Part shown: piece by piece, positions 27,353 through 40,100 of the stretch | How the letters are laid out: every line of letters starts with the position of its first letter | Position numbering within the stretch: the stretch's first letter is position 1 | Assembly: GCA_038380795.1 (NCBI GenBank) | Contig: CM076267.1 | Location: forward strand, 37,944,232 to 38,008,231 | Length of the DNA stretch: 64,000 nt | Direction of reading: 5' to 3' | From: Pyrocephalus nanus | Taxonomy: Eukaryota; Chordata; Aves; Passeriformes; Tyrannidae | Translations under genes and position numbers: made by a program | Notes under the pieces: model-generated | Databases searched by the model: none | What the model saw: the letters and a program-made list of their open reading frames with translations, nothing else | What the model was told of the DNA's origin: nothing

Positions 27353-30300
27353 GCCCTGAAAGACAGTTTATGCAGAAGTAAGTGCCAGATGTCCACCCAA
27401 AAGAACTCAGTTTTTAAAATCAAAATGCAGTTGCCATTTTCTGAAAGGTTTATTTACTCTTCATTGTGTTGTCTGAAATCACACTTACATTTAACAAAAA
27501 GACAGTATTTCCAAATGTAAAGGAAATGCTTATCTGTATGGTCTGAACAGCTCTCTGGGTTTCTAGAGTATAATGCCAGTCCCTTAAACAGATGACAAAA
27601 ATTAAAGAGTATAAGTAATTGTAAAAAAAAAAAAAAATTGTAAAAAAAAAAAAGTGTGGTTTTTTTTGGTGTGTTATAGGTTATAAAAATCAGATGAAGC
27701 ATAATAGATGAACATATTTTGATTTTAAGTGGTTTAAATAGAGGGAAAACTGTATGATATTCCCAGTGTAATTCAAGGAAAAATGTAACAAAAATCTGTT
27801 GTAGGCCAGGCAGTTGTTGATAGAAAAGAGAAATATATGTCTCTGTTCACTTAAGGCAATGACAAGGAGTTGGCACTTTTTGATGGTTCCCTACAGTTAG
27901 GAGTAATTGTAACTTTTGTTACAGTGCTGTGTTTATTTTCTGTAGTAAAGAGCTGTTTTCAAAAGGCCTGAAAAACTTGGCTGAAGGAATCTATATCTGA
28001 TATATAAAATTTTGCAGATAAATACCTGCTTGTATTACCAAGTCAGAAGGCTTCTATATCTAGACTAGTTTTTTGCTCATGTAGGGGAAAGCCCTGAGCT
28101 AATATTGCAGATAAACTGTTTTGAAATATCTTCAGGTCTACTCAGAAGCAGAAAAGGTCTTTACCCTATCATCCAGGTGTCTGTACAGCCAGTGTAAATT
28201 AAATTGACCACTAGTAGGTCTCTTAAAAGAAGCCTCAACTGTTACTCTGTAAAGTAACCTCTTCAGCACTGAATCATATCATATAGAATTAGTTTTTCCT
28301 ACAGATATTAATTTGAAGTTCTCTATGATACAAAACATCAGTGTGTTCCTTTAAATTTTATTTAGGTACAAGCGAAAACAGAAAAAAAAAAAAAAAAGTG
28401 AGCCTTGCCTTTCGTGGCTTTATCCAAAGGAACCAAGTGGTTTCAAAAGGAAAGGCGCACACAGAAAGGAACACACTCATTTTAGCCTGCAGAGCTGATT
28501 GTACCTAAATGCTGTAATTGCCTAATTGCTGATTGTGCTTAATTGCTATACCTCTGCAATTGTGTACAGGCACAAAGAGCTCCTCGAGTGAAAGTGAATT
28601 TTTAATTTTATTTTTTTAGGAATACAAACGTTGAGGAGCTTTTTAACCCTGGCCAGCGAATACTTATATACAAATCACGACTGGTTTGTTTTTCGTGATC
28701 TTTTCTATACGTTGTTGCATCCCTGCAGTTCTTCTGTGGCAGAATGTCCGGTGGTGAATTTTCCAGCTGCTGAGCGAGCTGTGGCTGTACAGCTCTGAGT
28801 AAAACAGTGTTCCAGCCATCATTCAGTGCTGTCACTGTGTCCTGAACAGCGTTTGGATTTTACAGGTGGCACATGCCTGGCCTTTGGGATTGAAGACTTT
28901 TTTTTTCCCAGTGTGATAGCAGTGCAGGGATATTGGGGAGTTAATATGCAGTGATTCCTTGGCAGGAATCAGAAACACTATGTTGGTTTCTCCAGTAAAG
29001 CCTTGAGCTGGTTTTGCAGCTAAACTGCAAACCGTTGTGTCGACATCCCCAGCAGATGAGAAAAAAAAAATCTATTTCATGTGAACTCCCACAGAGTTTC
29101 ATACTAATGTTTTAAACCTCCTTAGTATATTTTTGTTTGCTTCTGGACACACTGAAGAATTTAATACACAACTATATCATACCTTCAGGGCGGGCACAAA
29201 ATATAGGGAAATATTTACTATAAAAATAAAAAAAAACCACCCCAGTTTTAAATAAATTTCTCCAAAATGCAACAGGTTACAAATAGGAATAATCTGTATG
29301 GCTCTATATAGTTTTCTTATGCTTACAGCAGCTTTTAAGATAATGGGCATGGAATTACAGAGACCTCAAGCCAGAGATTCACAACTACTTAATGTATAGT
29401 GCACAAAGAATATAATTTCAGTTGGTTTTAAGAATTCAAATGAATTTTGGTTATATACCTGCATGCTGCTTAGGATACATTTGATGCAGAAAGTCACCTC
29501 AGCCCTCACTCTGGCTGACTCAGAATTGCCTAGTTTATATCCTGGAGTATTGTTTCATCGTGTGTTACTGAACTCAGTGAACTAAGGCTTGAATGGCTTG
29601 TTTATCTAAATATGAGTCTTCGAATTTTACTGGTGTAAAACATCTGGGATGTATATCCTGTTGGCAAAATATCTCTGGGGACTGGAACTGCTTCTGTCAC
29701 CAGAGAAATGACTCCTCCACATTTATTAGAGAGATCCCTTCCCCCATGAGCTGCGTTTTGCTCCTACAGATTTTGGACTTTCCCATCCTTTAGGTTGCTA
29801 CTCAATTTTTGGGTCACAGACTGTGTATCTTCAAGCTATGTGATAGTGTTACTCGTTTTTAAATGGGTAATTTATGACAAATTTACTTAAGAGTTCATTT
29901 TTATCATGCCTACTGTTTTTTAGCTTCCAAAGGGAGACCAGCAAAACTTAACCTGGAAATAAATGTGCAGAGGTTTCTCCTTCCCTCTTATTCTACATCT
30001 CTCACCCCCCTTCCTGTAGCTGTTGAGAGTAGTAGTATCTAAATTAAACTACCTGTTGGTAATGATCAAATAAATGCCAAATGTCAAATTACCCATTAAT
30101 GAATTTTGGCTCTGAATTGGAGGGTTTCTCCAATAATAGTGGAGAGAAAATCTCCCAGCTTGCCTCTAAGGTGGACTGTGAGGACTTTGTGAACAGGGAT
30201 ATATTCAGGCTTGTTTACATGAGCTAAGGTTTGGTGACCTAATGAATCCCTGTTTAATCCCTGTCCCTGTCTTGCTTAATGTGGAGCTTTAACTTTGATC

Positions 30301-33300
30301 TTTCACGCTGCTTATCAATAATATTAATGACTGCAGGAGGATTGATTGTATCAGTCTAACTCAATGGTCTATTTTGATGCATAGTCATTGAAAATGATCT
30401 TTTTTCATTTTTGTTTTCAGTCTTTATTTCTGCTCTTGTCTTTTTCATATTTGTATTGGATACACACTAAATTTGGATGTGGTGTGAATCTGATGGTCCA
30501 AAAATGGTTTCTGGAAAACCTACTTAAAGACTTGGAAAAATGTTGCTTGGTATCATGGCAAGTTCAAAGCCTGGTTAAATGAAATTTGAAGAATCTCAGC
30601 TTCCAGTAATGAATTTGTTCCGGATATCAGAGGCAAGGTCAAGAATACTGTGTAATAATTCTCAAAGGGATACATGAAAAACAGCATCAAAGCATTAACT
30701 AATCTAATACGAATTAGAACACTAAAGTATTCACTAGGTGAGTATCTACTCATGTTTCTTGAAATTTAAGTTGTTTGTAATACAGTAAAAGGTCATGCTA
30801 GAGGGCTGGTTTACATAAAAAAAGCAGAGTCTTGCTCAGATTTGATAACATTAGAAAATGCTGCAAAGAGAGCATTTCTTTACATCAGATATAATTTCCT
30901 TGAGCAACTACCAGATGGTTTTTAAGGTGAGGGGAAAATTGTAGTGTTTTTTTTAAAAAAAATGAATACATATGGGGCCAGTCCAAAACCCAAGATGTCA
31001 ATAAAACAATTTCTACTCATTTAACTGAGCATTAGGTCAGGCCCGTGGACTCCCCCAGCACACAGTACAAATCGGGCTCTTTCTGTGTCTGTCCAAGCAG
31101 TGTGTTTGAAATGCTTCCAGCAGAGTTTGGCTCTGATCTGACATTAATTTATTTCAACTTGTTAAGCCACTACTATATGATTTAAATAAATGTTATTTTA
31201 ATGGATGCTGATAAAAAGAGACGTACTGCATGACATGTAGTTCAATTTCTCAGCCTGGCCGCTTGAATACCTCGGTTTTGCCAGCACATAAATAAGTTTT
31301 CATTAACAAAAAAAACCCCCATGGGTAGTTTGTGAACCTCTGAAAAGCCTGGGAGTTTATGTTGGGGGGAAAAAATAATTTCAGTTTAGAGTTTGAACTC
31401 TTTGTTGAGTGAATTTCACAGAACTGTTTTGTATAGAAACCATTTGAGAAAGTTTATTTGTGTGATCCTTGAATGTTGTGTTTCGATTGCAGTTTAGATC
31501 TCTATGGAATTAATGAAGGCAAAGTGTGTTGCTCACATGAAGGAAGAAGGTTACATTTTGAACACATAAATACAGAATTAACTAACAGTGCTGTTCTCAC
31601 CAAAAGCCTGGGTAGCCACAAATATTGCAGTTAATATTTAGAAATCAGAGTGAACATTTATTTTTGCTAAACCTGATGCATTTCTTGTTAGTCCAGTCCA
31701 AGCCTGCTAAGCCTTTTCTTCCTAAAGTGGCTCGGCTCTGCTGGGTCTACCTCTGCTTCTGGCTGGGTGTCATCCACGGGCTTGGTAAAGGTATTTTTAA
31801 TTCTGTCCTTCCAATCATTATTAGGAATAAAATGAACACAAATAATATTGCTATAGCAATATTATTGTAGAAGTAGATATAGATGCAAATGGTCATTAAT
31901 GTGTCAGAAAAAGAAGATGCTGATTAATTTACAGGTTTCGTGGCACGATATCTCAGTTCTTAGTAGTTTTTTTGCAGCATTCAATGAACTAACTTGTTCA
32001 GTCTTGAGTTGTATGCCATGCTGAAGAGTTGTGTTGTTTTGTAATGCCCCTGTAGGATATTTCAGGGGGTCTTATGAAAACAGAATAATGTTTTGGTGGC
32101 CTGAAGTTCAAGATGGATCTGTGTCAAAGTTCTTTAGATAATTTTGAGGGGAAAAAAAACCCAAAGAAGTGGGGTTAGAGAACTTAAAATCTAAGTCTGG
32201 ATTTTAGGTTTATGGCCTTGGCCATCATAAATGAAGAGAAGCATCTCTTTAACAGAGAAGTTTTCAGTCGCAAATGACAAACTATAAAGTGAAAAAGGAA
32301 AAAGGGTAAGATCTCCTAAGTAACCCGCCTACAAGCTTTTTTTTTTATAAGATTATTAAAGTCTTGGCCATGAGAGTAGCTGGCTTCTGTTTCTCCACTC
32401 TCTCTCTTTAATGTTTCTCATGTATTTATTCCCTATTCCAGGTGAAATCTCTGTGGAAATAACCGTTCATTTTCGCCCCGGTTAAGTCACTAGAAAACCT
32501 TAGTTTGTCTTTGGGGTGGGACTTCGCTCTCCTTGTGTGGCAGCTGAGCTCTGATGATTACTGGGATACATTTCAAATGACAAAAACATGCGATTTGATA
32601 CTCTTTGATCTGTAGTTTCAAGCCCTGGTGGAGAAGATGTAATTGTCCACTGCTTTTTGAAGTATAAAGCCATTAAAAGTAAGTATTAACATGCACAAGG
32701 GTAAAAGTGCTAAAGCAATAACTGAGCATCACTTTGTGACACTGGACAAACATTCTGCCTGTATCTTAGGAACAGAGTTTTTTCACTTTTCTGTTCAGCT
32801 GATTTATTACAATCAGTCGTGTTGGAGGGTGCCTGAACTTGCTTCCTCTTTCCTTTGTAGCTTCCTTATTTTAGCTCAGATGGGACTTTGCTTTAAATCA
32901 CATAATGTGGTAGAAGGTCTGTTGTTTAACCTGGGACCAGGGTCACACCACCAAGCCTGGCTAGTCTAAAATTAAATGTAAACAATGCTAAAATATATTG
33001 AATAATTCTCAGCTTAAACTCCGTAGCTGCCAAGTGGAACAGCATTTTATTATTTTACAGTAAAACATGATTAGAATAATGACTGTTAATGTTTTAAGTT
33101 TTTCGTAAAATGAATATATCAAACCTCTCATTCTGCAATACTGTTATTGCAGCTGTACCCTATTTGTTGAGGGCTTGAGGAGACACTTCCTATTTTGTTT
33201 GATTTATGGCCTTATAACATCACAAATAGTAAGAATTTTCCATTGAACAATGGATGGAAAGGACAAAATTATTTTTAAAATCGATTCATGTTCCATAAAT

Positions 33301-33553
33301 TGTTACTCCTACTCTGTATTCAGCTATTTCCTACTTCTGAAGAGCTTTTTTTCCTCTCTTGACCATGATGAATGTACTTCCAGTTAGCTTTCAAATTTCA
33401 CTTGTATTACACCAACAGGATAATATTTACTATGGAATTCATTATCTAGCAAAGCTGAAGTTAAAAATAAGTAACTGTGGGCTGTGGTTTCAAGATCTAA
33501 GCTATTGAAACTTTAATATCGAGACTAAATTTTTTATTTGTGTCTTTGGTTTC

Positions 33554-33577
33554 TTTTTTTTTTTTTTTTTTTTTTTT
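33554..33577 (+). repeat. Poly(T) tract, 24 bases
   Basis: An uninterrupted run of 24 T. It could be the tail of a minus-strand retrocopy, but nothing recognisable adjoins it. Confidence 0.85.
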
Positions 33578-34016
33578 GGTTTTGTGGGAGAAAAAACTCT
33601 TTTCCCTCAGTCAGAGAAAGCAAATTAACAATACTAAAAAAAGGTGAAATTATGTGAGAAGATGCAGAGAGTCTTTGCTCAGCTGTTGGGGTTTTTTTCA
33701 TATGTGCTGCCTTATAACTCGGAACGCTTCAAGCTGTTTTGCCAACATTTGTATTGGCTATGGAGTCCAGACAAGTGTTGCATTCCATCACAGGCCCAAA
33801 CTTACATGAAATGCTTCTTTTTACACTTTAGTGCTACTCTTTTATTTTCTTTATTTAATGCAGCACTGATCTGAGAGAGACTCACGAGTGAAAAGAGCCA
33901 AAACTAGAGCTATTGTTGGTTGGGAAGCTGCACGTGACAGAAATGAGACTTCTCCTAAAACAATCTTCATGTGACTGTGATTCACACAAATTTCAGTTGT
34001 TGGGGTTTTTTTTATT

Positions 34017-34020
<4 letters not shown>

Positions 34021-34051
<31 letters not shown>
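34021..34051 (+). repeat. Poly(A) tract, 31 bases
   Basis: An uninterrupted run of 31 A, preceded by a T-rich stretch. No retrogene body is recognisable upstream. Confidence 0.85.
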
Positions 34052-34053
<2 letters not shown>

Positions 34054-34627
34054 AAAAAGCAAAACCGTGAAAGGTCATAAAGCACTCACCTTCATGTGTC
34101 AGCTCTGCTAATGTGGAGGGAGTGAGTGGCTCATGAGCAGCCTGTTCTCATTGTTTACCAGCAATTTGAAGGGAAATCTGTGGCTCCAGTGTAACAGGGT
34201 GACCTCAGTCTCCTAGCCTGACACGGGGGAAGCTTTCATAACCTTTGCTCCCTTATTGCATAAGCTGAGAAGGGCAGTGTCACTTGTAACAGGGCCAAGG
34301 AATCGAGACCCTATCTCATTTTTTTCATTTAAAAAAAAAAAAAAAAAAGGAAAAAAAAAAGAGGAAAGAAAAATCTATATTATATATCATAATTATCCCC
34401 TTTGTGGTGGTTTTATCTGTTTCATGAGATGTTTCCTTACCGAGTTCAGACGAGGGTCATTGCACGTGTGTGTGTGTCCCCGGGCATGAGTTCTCCAAGT
34501 ATTCCTCTTTTATTTGCTGTGAGTTTTGGTGAAATGAAGCTCGGGGCGAAGTGGTAAAAGCTTGGACAGCGGTTTTGAAACTGTCTCTAGAGTTCCACAA
34601 GCGCTGCTGTTGTGAATTATTGTTCTG

Positions 34628-34658
<31 letters not shown>
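34628..34658 (+). repeat. Poly(A) tract, 31 bases
   Basis: A second 31-A run about 600 bp after the first. Together with an interrupted A-rich run near 34331-34360 it makes this the most homopolymer-rich part of the host sequence. Confidence 0.85.
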
Positions 34659-34660
<2 letters not shown>

Positions 34661-37112
34661 AAAAAGAGAACAGTTTCTGTTATTTAAAACAGGCAATTTA
34701 AAGCAATTTCTGCACTAAGTATGAAGCTTTTAAAAGCCTAAAAAACAAGTTTCTATAAGGGGTAGGATTGAAGCGTAGAGATTAAAACTGGATGATTCTG
34801 GTTAGATTTTTCCTCTAAAATATTTGCATGACGGTGCTGATGTTTTGTTTAAGATTAAATACGCGATGCAGATAGATTATCTTTGTAATGGAAAATCAGT
34901 GTGTTTAGAACAGAAAACAAAAGAACTTCATTTTTGGGGGGTTAATTTTTAGAATAAAAGCTGAACTTTGGAAACAAGGATTTTTCCAAGACACTAAAAA
35001 TGTTTATTGTACAATGCTTCAAAGAAAGCCTGGTGACATAACACTTGTTCTTACTAAGAGCTTCAAGGAATATTGACTTTATAGGTGATAGTCAGTGACT
35101 TGGATTTTCAAGTTTAGGGCAGGCACAACAACATTAAAAGAACCTTGTTTTGAGTTGAGGAAAAGGAAAGCTGAATTTTCATTTGGCTGAGAGTTCCAGT
35201 TCTGCACCTGCACAAGTGAATCTGAGTCTGTGTTTGTTGTCGCAGAGAAAGGGTGGTTGGGCAATCCAGCATCTGCTCTTTAAATATGTGTACTTGGGCC
35301 TGAAGGCAAGGACAAAACCAGAAGTCCTGCTTCGTTTTCCCTGCTCTATTCCAGAAGCAGCACACAACCTTTCCCTTACCAAGCTTTAAGTTATTGCATT
35401 AACTAGGAAATCAGCTAAAATTTAAATGGTTGTTAGAAACATAGATAGAATATGCTTAATTTAAAAATAAACTACTTGATCTGTTCCTTAAGATTACATA
35501 GAAACTCCTTGTCCAGGGAGCAGAAAAATAATTCAGTTGTGCAGATGAGAAACAACACAGAGAGGCTGAGCTGCAGAAAAACAAATGTTGGTAAATGCTG
35601 ACAGAAGCTTTCCCAGGACATGGAAACACAGTATGGTTGAATGTGATGATAGGATTGGAATGTTTGTTTGTGTTTGGGAGTTCTGTAAAATGAATGCATA
35701 TTTCTTTAGTTGGCAGACTGTTTTCTTCCTGTGGATAAAAGGATTCTTATCCTGGCCAGTAATTTAGAAACTCAGTAGATTGAACAAGAATATGAAGTGT
35801 GAAATCTTAATATAAGCAATGTTTTAAATGCTTTACAGGTCTGTTTAAATTGTGGTTTTTTTAAGGAATAAGGTTTCTTGCTAACTTATCCCCATTTAAA
35901 AGACTGGAGAAGGAGCTATGGAATCTTTGATTTAATGATATAAAATCTTTCTAAGTCTTGCTAAATGTAAAGTGCATCTATACAGTTTCATTGCAAATTA
36001 TTCAGATAGCCACAAAAATTATATTTACTGTAATAAATATCACCGTAATAAATATCTCTTTGAAATATCAAGAGAGGCAAGTTTTGCTGCTATTCAGCTT
36101 CTTATTTTGGTCCCTATCACAAAAATAGCTCACTGTTAAATCCCTTGTAATTATAAAAATAGGATCTTGGTGTTTTGATCAGTTGATGGGAGTTTAACAA
36201 CTCCCTGTAAATATAAAACTGTCCTCAGGAAAGAGGAGAAAATTTGGTACTTCAAACAAAGCAAGGGGAAAATTTATTGTGGAAAGGTAGGATTTTACAT
36301 ATCTCTGCCTATATCCCTATTTTTGCATCATATCTTTCTTTGACTAGTTGCTAACCATGTTCTTCTCCCTTTCTGCAGTGAGGATGTCCCTTCCTTAGGC
36401 ATGTGGCAGTCTTGAAGATTTCTTTGTAGGGCTCGCTCCAGGAAGGGGTTTAAACTGGCTGGCTGGCCTGTGGAATGAACAGAAGCCCATACCTTTGGTT
36501 TGCTGAATATTCGAGTCTATCATCCAAATATAGTCTCAACTCTAATGGAAAAACTTGGTGTAAGTATTCAAATCTCTGTAATAAGATAAAAAGATGGTGC
36601 ACCTTGGCTAAGTCTTTGTTTTAGGTCAGGAATGCAGTTTTGAAGTGAATCTCCCTGTTCTCCCTTACTGTGCAATGGCTCATCCTGCAGAGCAGCCAGT
36701 GCCTAGTGAACAAAATTCAGATGGAAAAAGTGCTCCAGAAGCACACTGGGCAAAAATTACCATTGTGTTTACGTTTGTACAACCATTTGGGAGACCCAAG
36801 TGTGAATCCTGGGAGGGGCTGAGAACTTTCCAAGTGGCCTGCTGGTTCTGGGCTGCTTTGAAACTTGCTGAGTAGAAAGCCCTGGAAGTCTGCCAAAGCC
36901 ACAGCCAAAGCTGCATCAAATGGCTCAGAATATTTTGCTGGAGAGGTACCCGGGTGGTTTTTTTACTGGAAAAACCAAGAGCATGTTCAAAGAAAATAGC
37001 GCAGCAACACAACACTCTGTTTTCGTGGAAAAGCTGGCAGCTCTTCAGGTAATTCACAGGCTGAAAAAGCGGTGTGAACATTGAGTAATAAATATCTGCT
37101 GTTGTTTATTTT

Positions 37113-37156
37113 CAGGGAAACGATTTTTGTAGATCAGGGAAACGATTTTTGTAGAT
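37113..37156 (+). repeat. Perfect 22-bp tandem duplication
   Basis: CAGGGAAACGATTTTTGTAG plus AT occurs twice back to back (37113-37134 and 37135-37156) with no mismatch. Confidence 0.92.
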
Positions 37157-40100
37157 AGGAATTTATTAAGGAAATCTGAAACGCTCTTAGCAGTACTTAC
37201 TCCTGGTAGTAGTACTCCTTTTCCTTTGCCTGTATAACTGTGAGTGTAGGTCAGAGAAGCATGTGAAAGTTTGAATGGCTTCTCTGTGTAGATCCATGCT
37301 CACAGCAAGGGAACCAGCCCCTTGTTGAGGGCGTTTTGTGCTAAGGAGGCCGTGTTTGCCTCTGACTCGAACACTTCCAAACAGTCCCTTCCTGACTCAA
37401 GTGTTTTGGCTCAGAAGGAAAGGAATAATTACAGAGCAATTTAAAAATAATTGGAAAACATCTGTCTCGTGTTTTTACCTTTCCCCTTCTTGTTTGTGCC
37501 CTGCTCTGCTAAAGGAGCAGTTTGCAAAGCATGAGGCGTCTCTGTGTCTCAGCTGGCAAATAATAGGTCACAGAAACCAAGTGCTGGGCAGCTCTTCCTT
37601 GCTCTCTCCCCCTCATGGTGGTCTTCCCAGGGCAAGACTCTGGACGGTAAATCTGTGTTTTGCTAAAATATCCTGCGTGAGACAAAAAGCCCTTGAAGTT
37701 TTAGTTTCCATTGCTGCTCAAGAGTCAGTGATTTAATTGTTTTTGATGGGGCCCACATGTTGCCTTTTGGCCAGTGACGATAGCATTAAGAAGTTAGAAC
37801 GCTGCTGATTTACTTTCAGCATGTTGCTTTAAATTAATTTGTGACAGGGACATGAAGAACCCACTACTGTAATTGCTTTTTGAAACATGGCTTTGGAGTT
37901 AAAACAGTCAAGTGTGCCAGAGGATTTCTTGAATACATAAATTTCATTAACAACATTTAGAAGGTTTTCTTTTGTTGGCTGTGCTCTCTGAACTTAATTC
38001 CCTAATTTGTGTTGGGACCATTCATTAGAAAGAATAATGTCATATTTCTGTGATGGCTCTTTAAAATCCTGTATAACCTATCAAAGAATAGATCTTATCT
38101 CAATTCCAAGAGTAGATTTCTTCTGTATTATTTCATTACAAAACTGTTACACAACTTGATACCAAAATTAAATTAGTTAAATGTTATTACTGCTTCTTCT
38201 TTCCTGAAAGAGAATTGTGAACTGCCTGTTTCAGTTGTAAACTTCTTGTTTTGGAGAAAGTTAATTTCATTAAAACAGTGCTGATGCATCTTTTGGCTGA
38301 TAGGTGATGATATCACTCTGAATCTTTGGGGAAGAAATCCTTACTATCATTCAAAAACTAAACAAGTGTTCTGTTTAGTTTAAAAGATTTAAACTAAAAA
38401 CAGATTTAAAAGGGGACATTTCTACATATCCTATAAATCCTATGTGCTTGCTGCAGGATCCTTTGCAATTAGTTTTCCTAAACAATCTTTCAAAAATAGT
38501 CTGTTTAAACTTTTATTGCCCTTACTGCTTTTTTTGTTTTATTGTAACATCATCTGCATTGGTGAGTGGGTACTGCATATTCATTTTGATAGCCAGTGTA
38601 ATCACAGAATAAAAGGATGGCCTCTATCCCCAGAGAGTTCTTCCTAGACCTTATCTGCAGTGCCTTGTGTGTGCAGTATGTGCCAAAATCACCCCTCTTC
38701 TAGTACAGACTTCAATCTTCTGGAAGCTCAACAGGCACTGTTTGTGGGATCCTTTCTGTTTAATTTGTTTCATACTTGAATGCTTGGTTTTAATAAATAA
38801 CAAATAGGTTTCAGTCCCTATGCAATCACTAGGGCTCTGATCCTAATAAATGTTGGATGTAGTGATCTCAGGATCAACAGCAAGAGCAATTAGGAAGATC
38901 CACATGTCAGCTGAATGTTGCCTTTCAAAGCTTCCAGCTTTGTCCATGGAATTGTTTTCTTTCATGATTTGCAAAAACCAAGGGAGACGCTGGGTATGGT
39001 TATAGGGAGTTTTTAGTCAGAGGAGAGCTAATTACATTTACTGTGGAAAGCGTGAAAAATGAAAAACAGAAGTTAAATTATAAATCCAAGAGATGAATCC
39101 CTGGCAGAAAATGATGGTAATGAAGGATTGTTTCATTTCTGACAGAAATGTTAACTGCTCTCAGAATTTTGCGTATTTTAAGTAATTAATGAATCTTTAT
39201 AAAAGCTTTTAAATAAGTTTTTTGATTAAGTCAACTCTTTGTTCTCTTTCCACTGAGCCAGGGGATGCTGTGTTTGCCATATACTCACCCATATAAGTAA
39301 ATTGTATCAGAGAGACTTTTTTTTGTGCTCTACTTGCAAAAATTCCGGGAGCAGCCCCAGCTCCTGGTCCACTTCCTACCATTGTCATAAATCACCAGCT
39401 CAATGTTTTGCCTTACTTGGGCAATTCTTCTGTAAATCAGTGGCTGCCCTAAAAATCTGTTGTTTATGAAAGTACAGCAAGAGCTGCGCTCTGAGGTCTT
39501 CAGGTTTTTTCCTAGGAGTCCCACAACGTATTTATTTTCTTCCTCTCTACCCAGTTTGGGTAATGTTTGAGTTTCAAAGGAAGTTTTAAAAACTCTAAAC
39601 CTGTAATTACTGATGTTTCAGTAACGAGCTTTGAGCAGGCTAATGTTGTGTTAATTTGATCCTAATGTACTCCGATTATAATTTTTTTAACTCCTGCCAC
39701 TGCTTCTGTCTATTCTGCAATGTAGATTATTCTGCTGTGAAATAGCTCTGAATTACAAAGTTATGCAGGTGCCATTTAGAGTTTAAATCTTCCATGTCTT
39801 TGTTAGGTGACTTTTTAAATTCACCCACCCTGTCTAAACCTTAAGGAAAAAGGGTTCTTGGCAGGTTTTATCATCGTAGAAATGGAGTTTTTTATTTGTT
39901 CATAAAATATTTAGCTTTGTTGGGAAGGCACTGTAGAAATCACATACGCTAAATACAACTAATCATATAGTTGATCATATTTTCTGGACCAATGTTCCTG
40001 TAAGTCCAGCTATTTTTCTTGCTGTATTTCTTTTGAAATAAGCCTAAATCGTATAGAGTCTTCATTGCCATTTTAGTGACATATGAATAGTAAAAGTATT

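Noticed and set aside
36680..37081. 133-codon open frame on the minus strand
   Set aside because: No domain, no gene context, and composition like the surrounding non-coding DNA.
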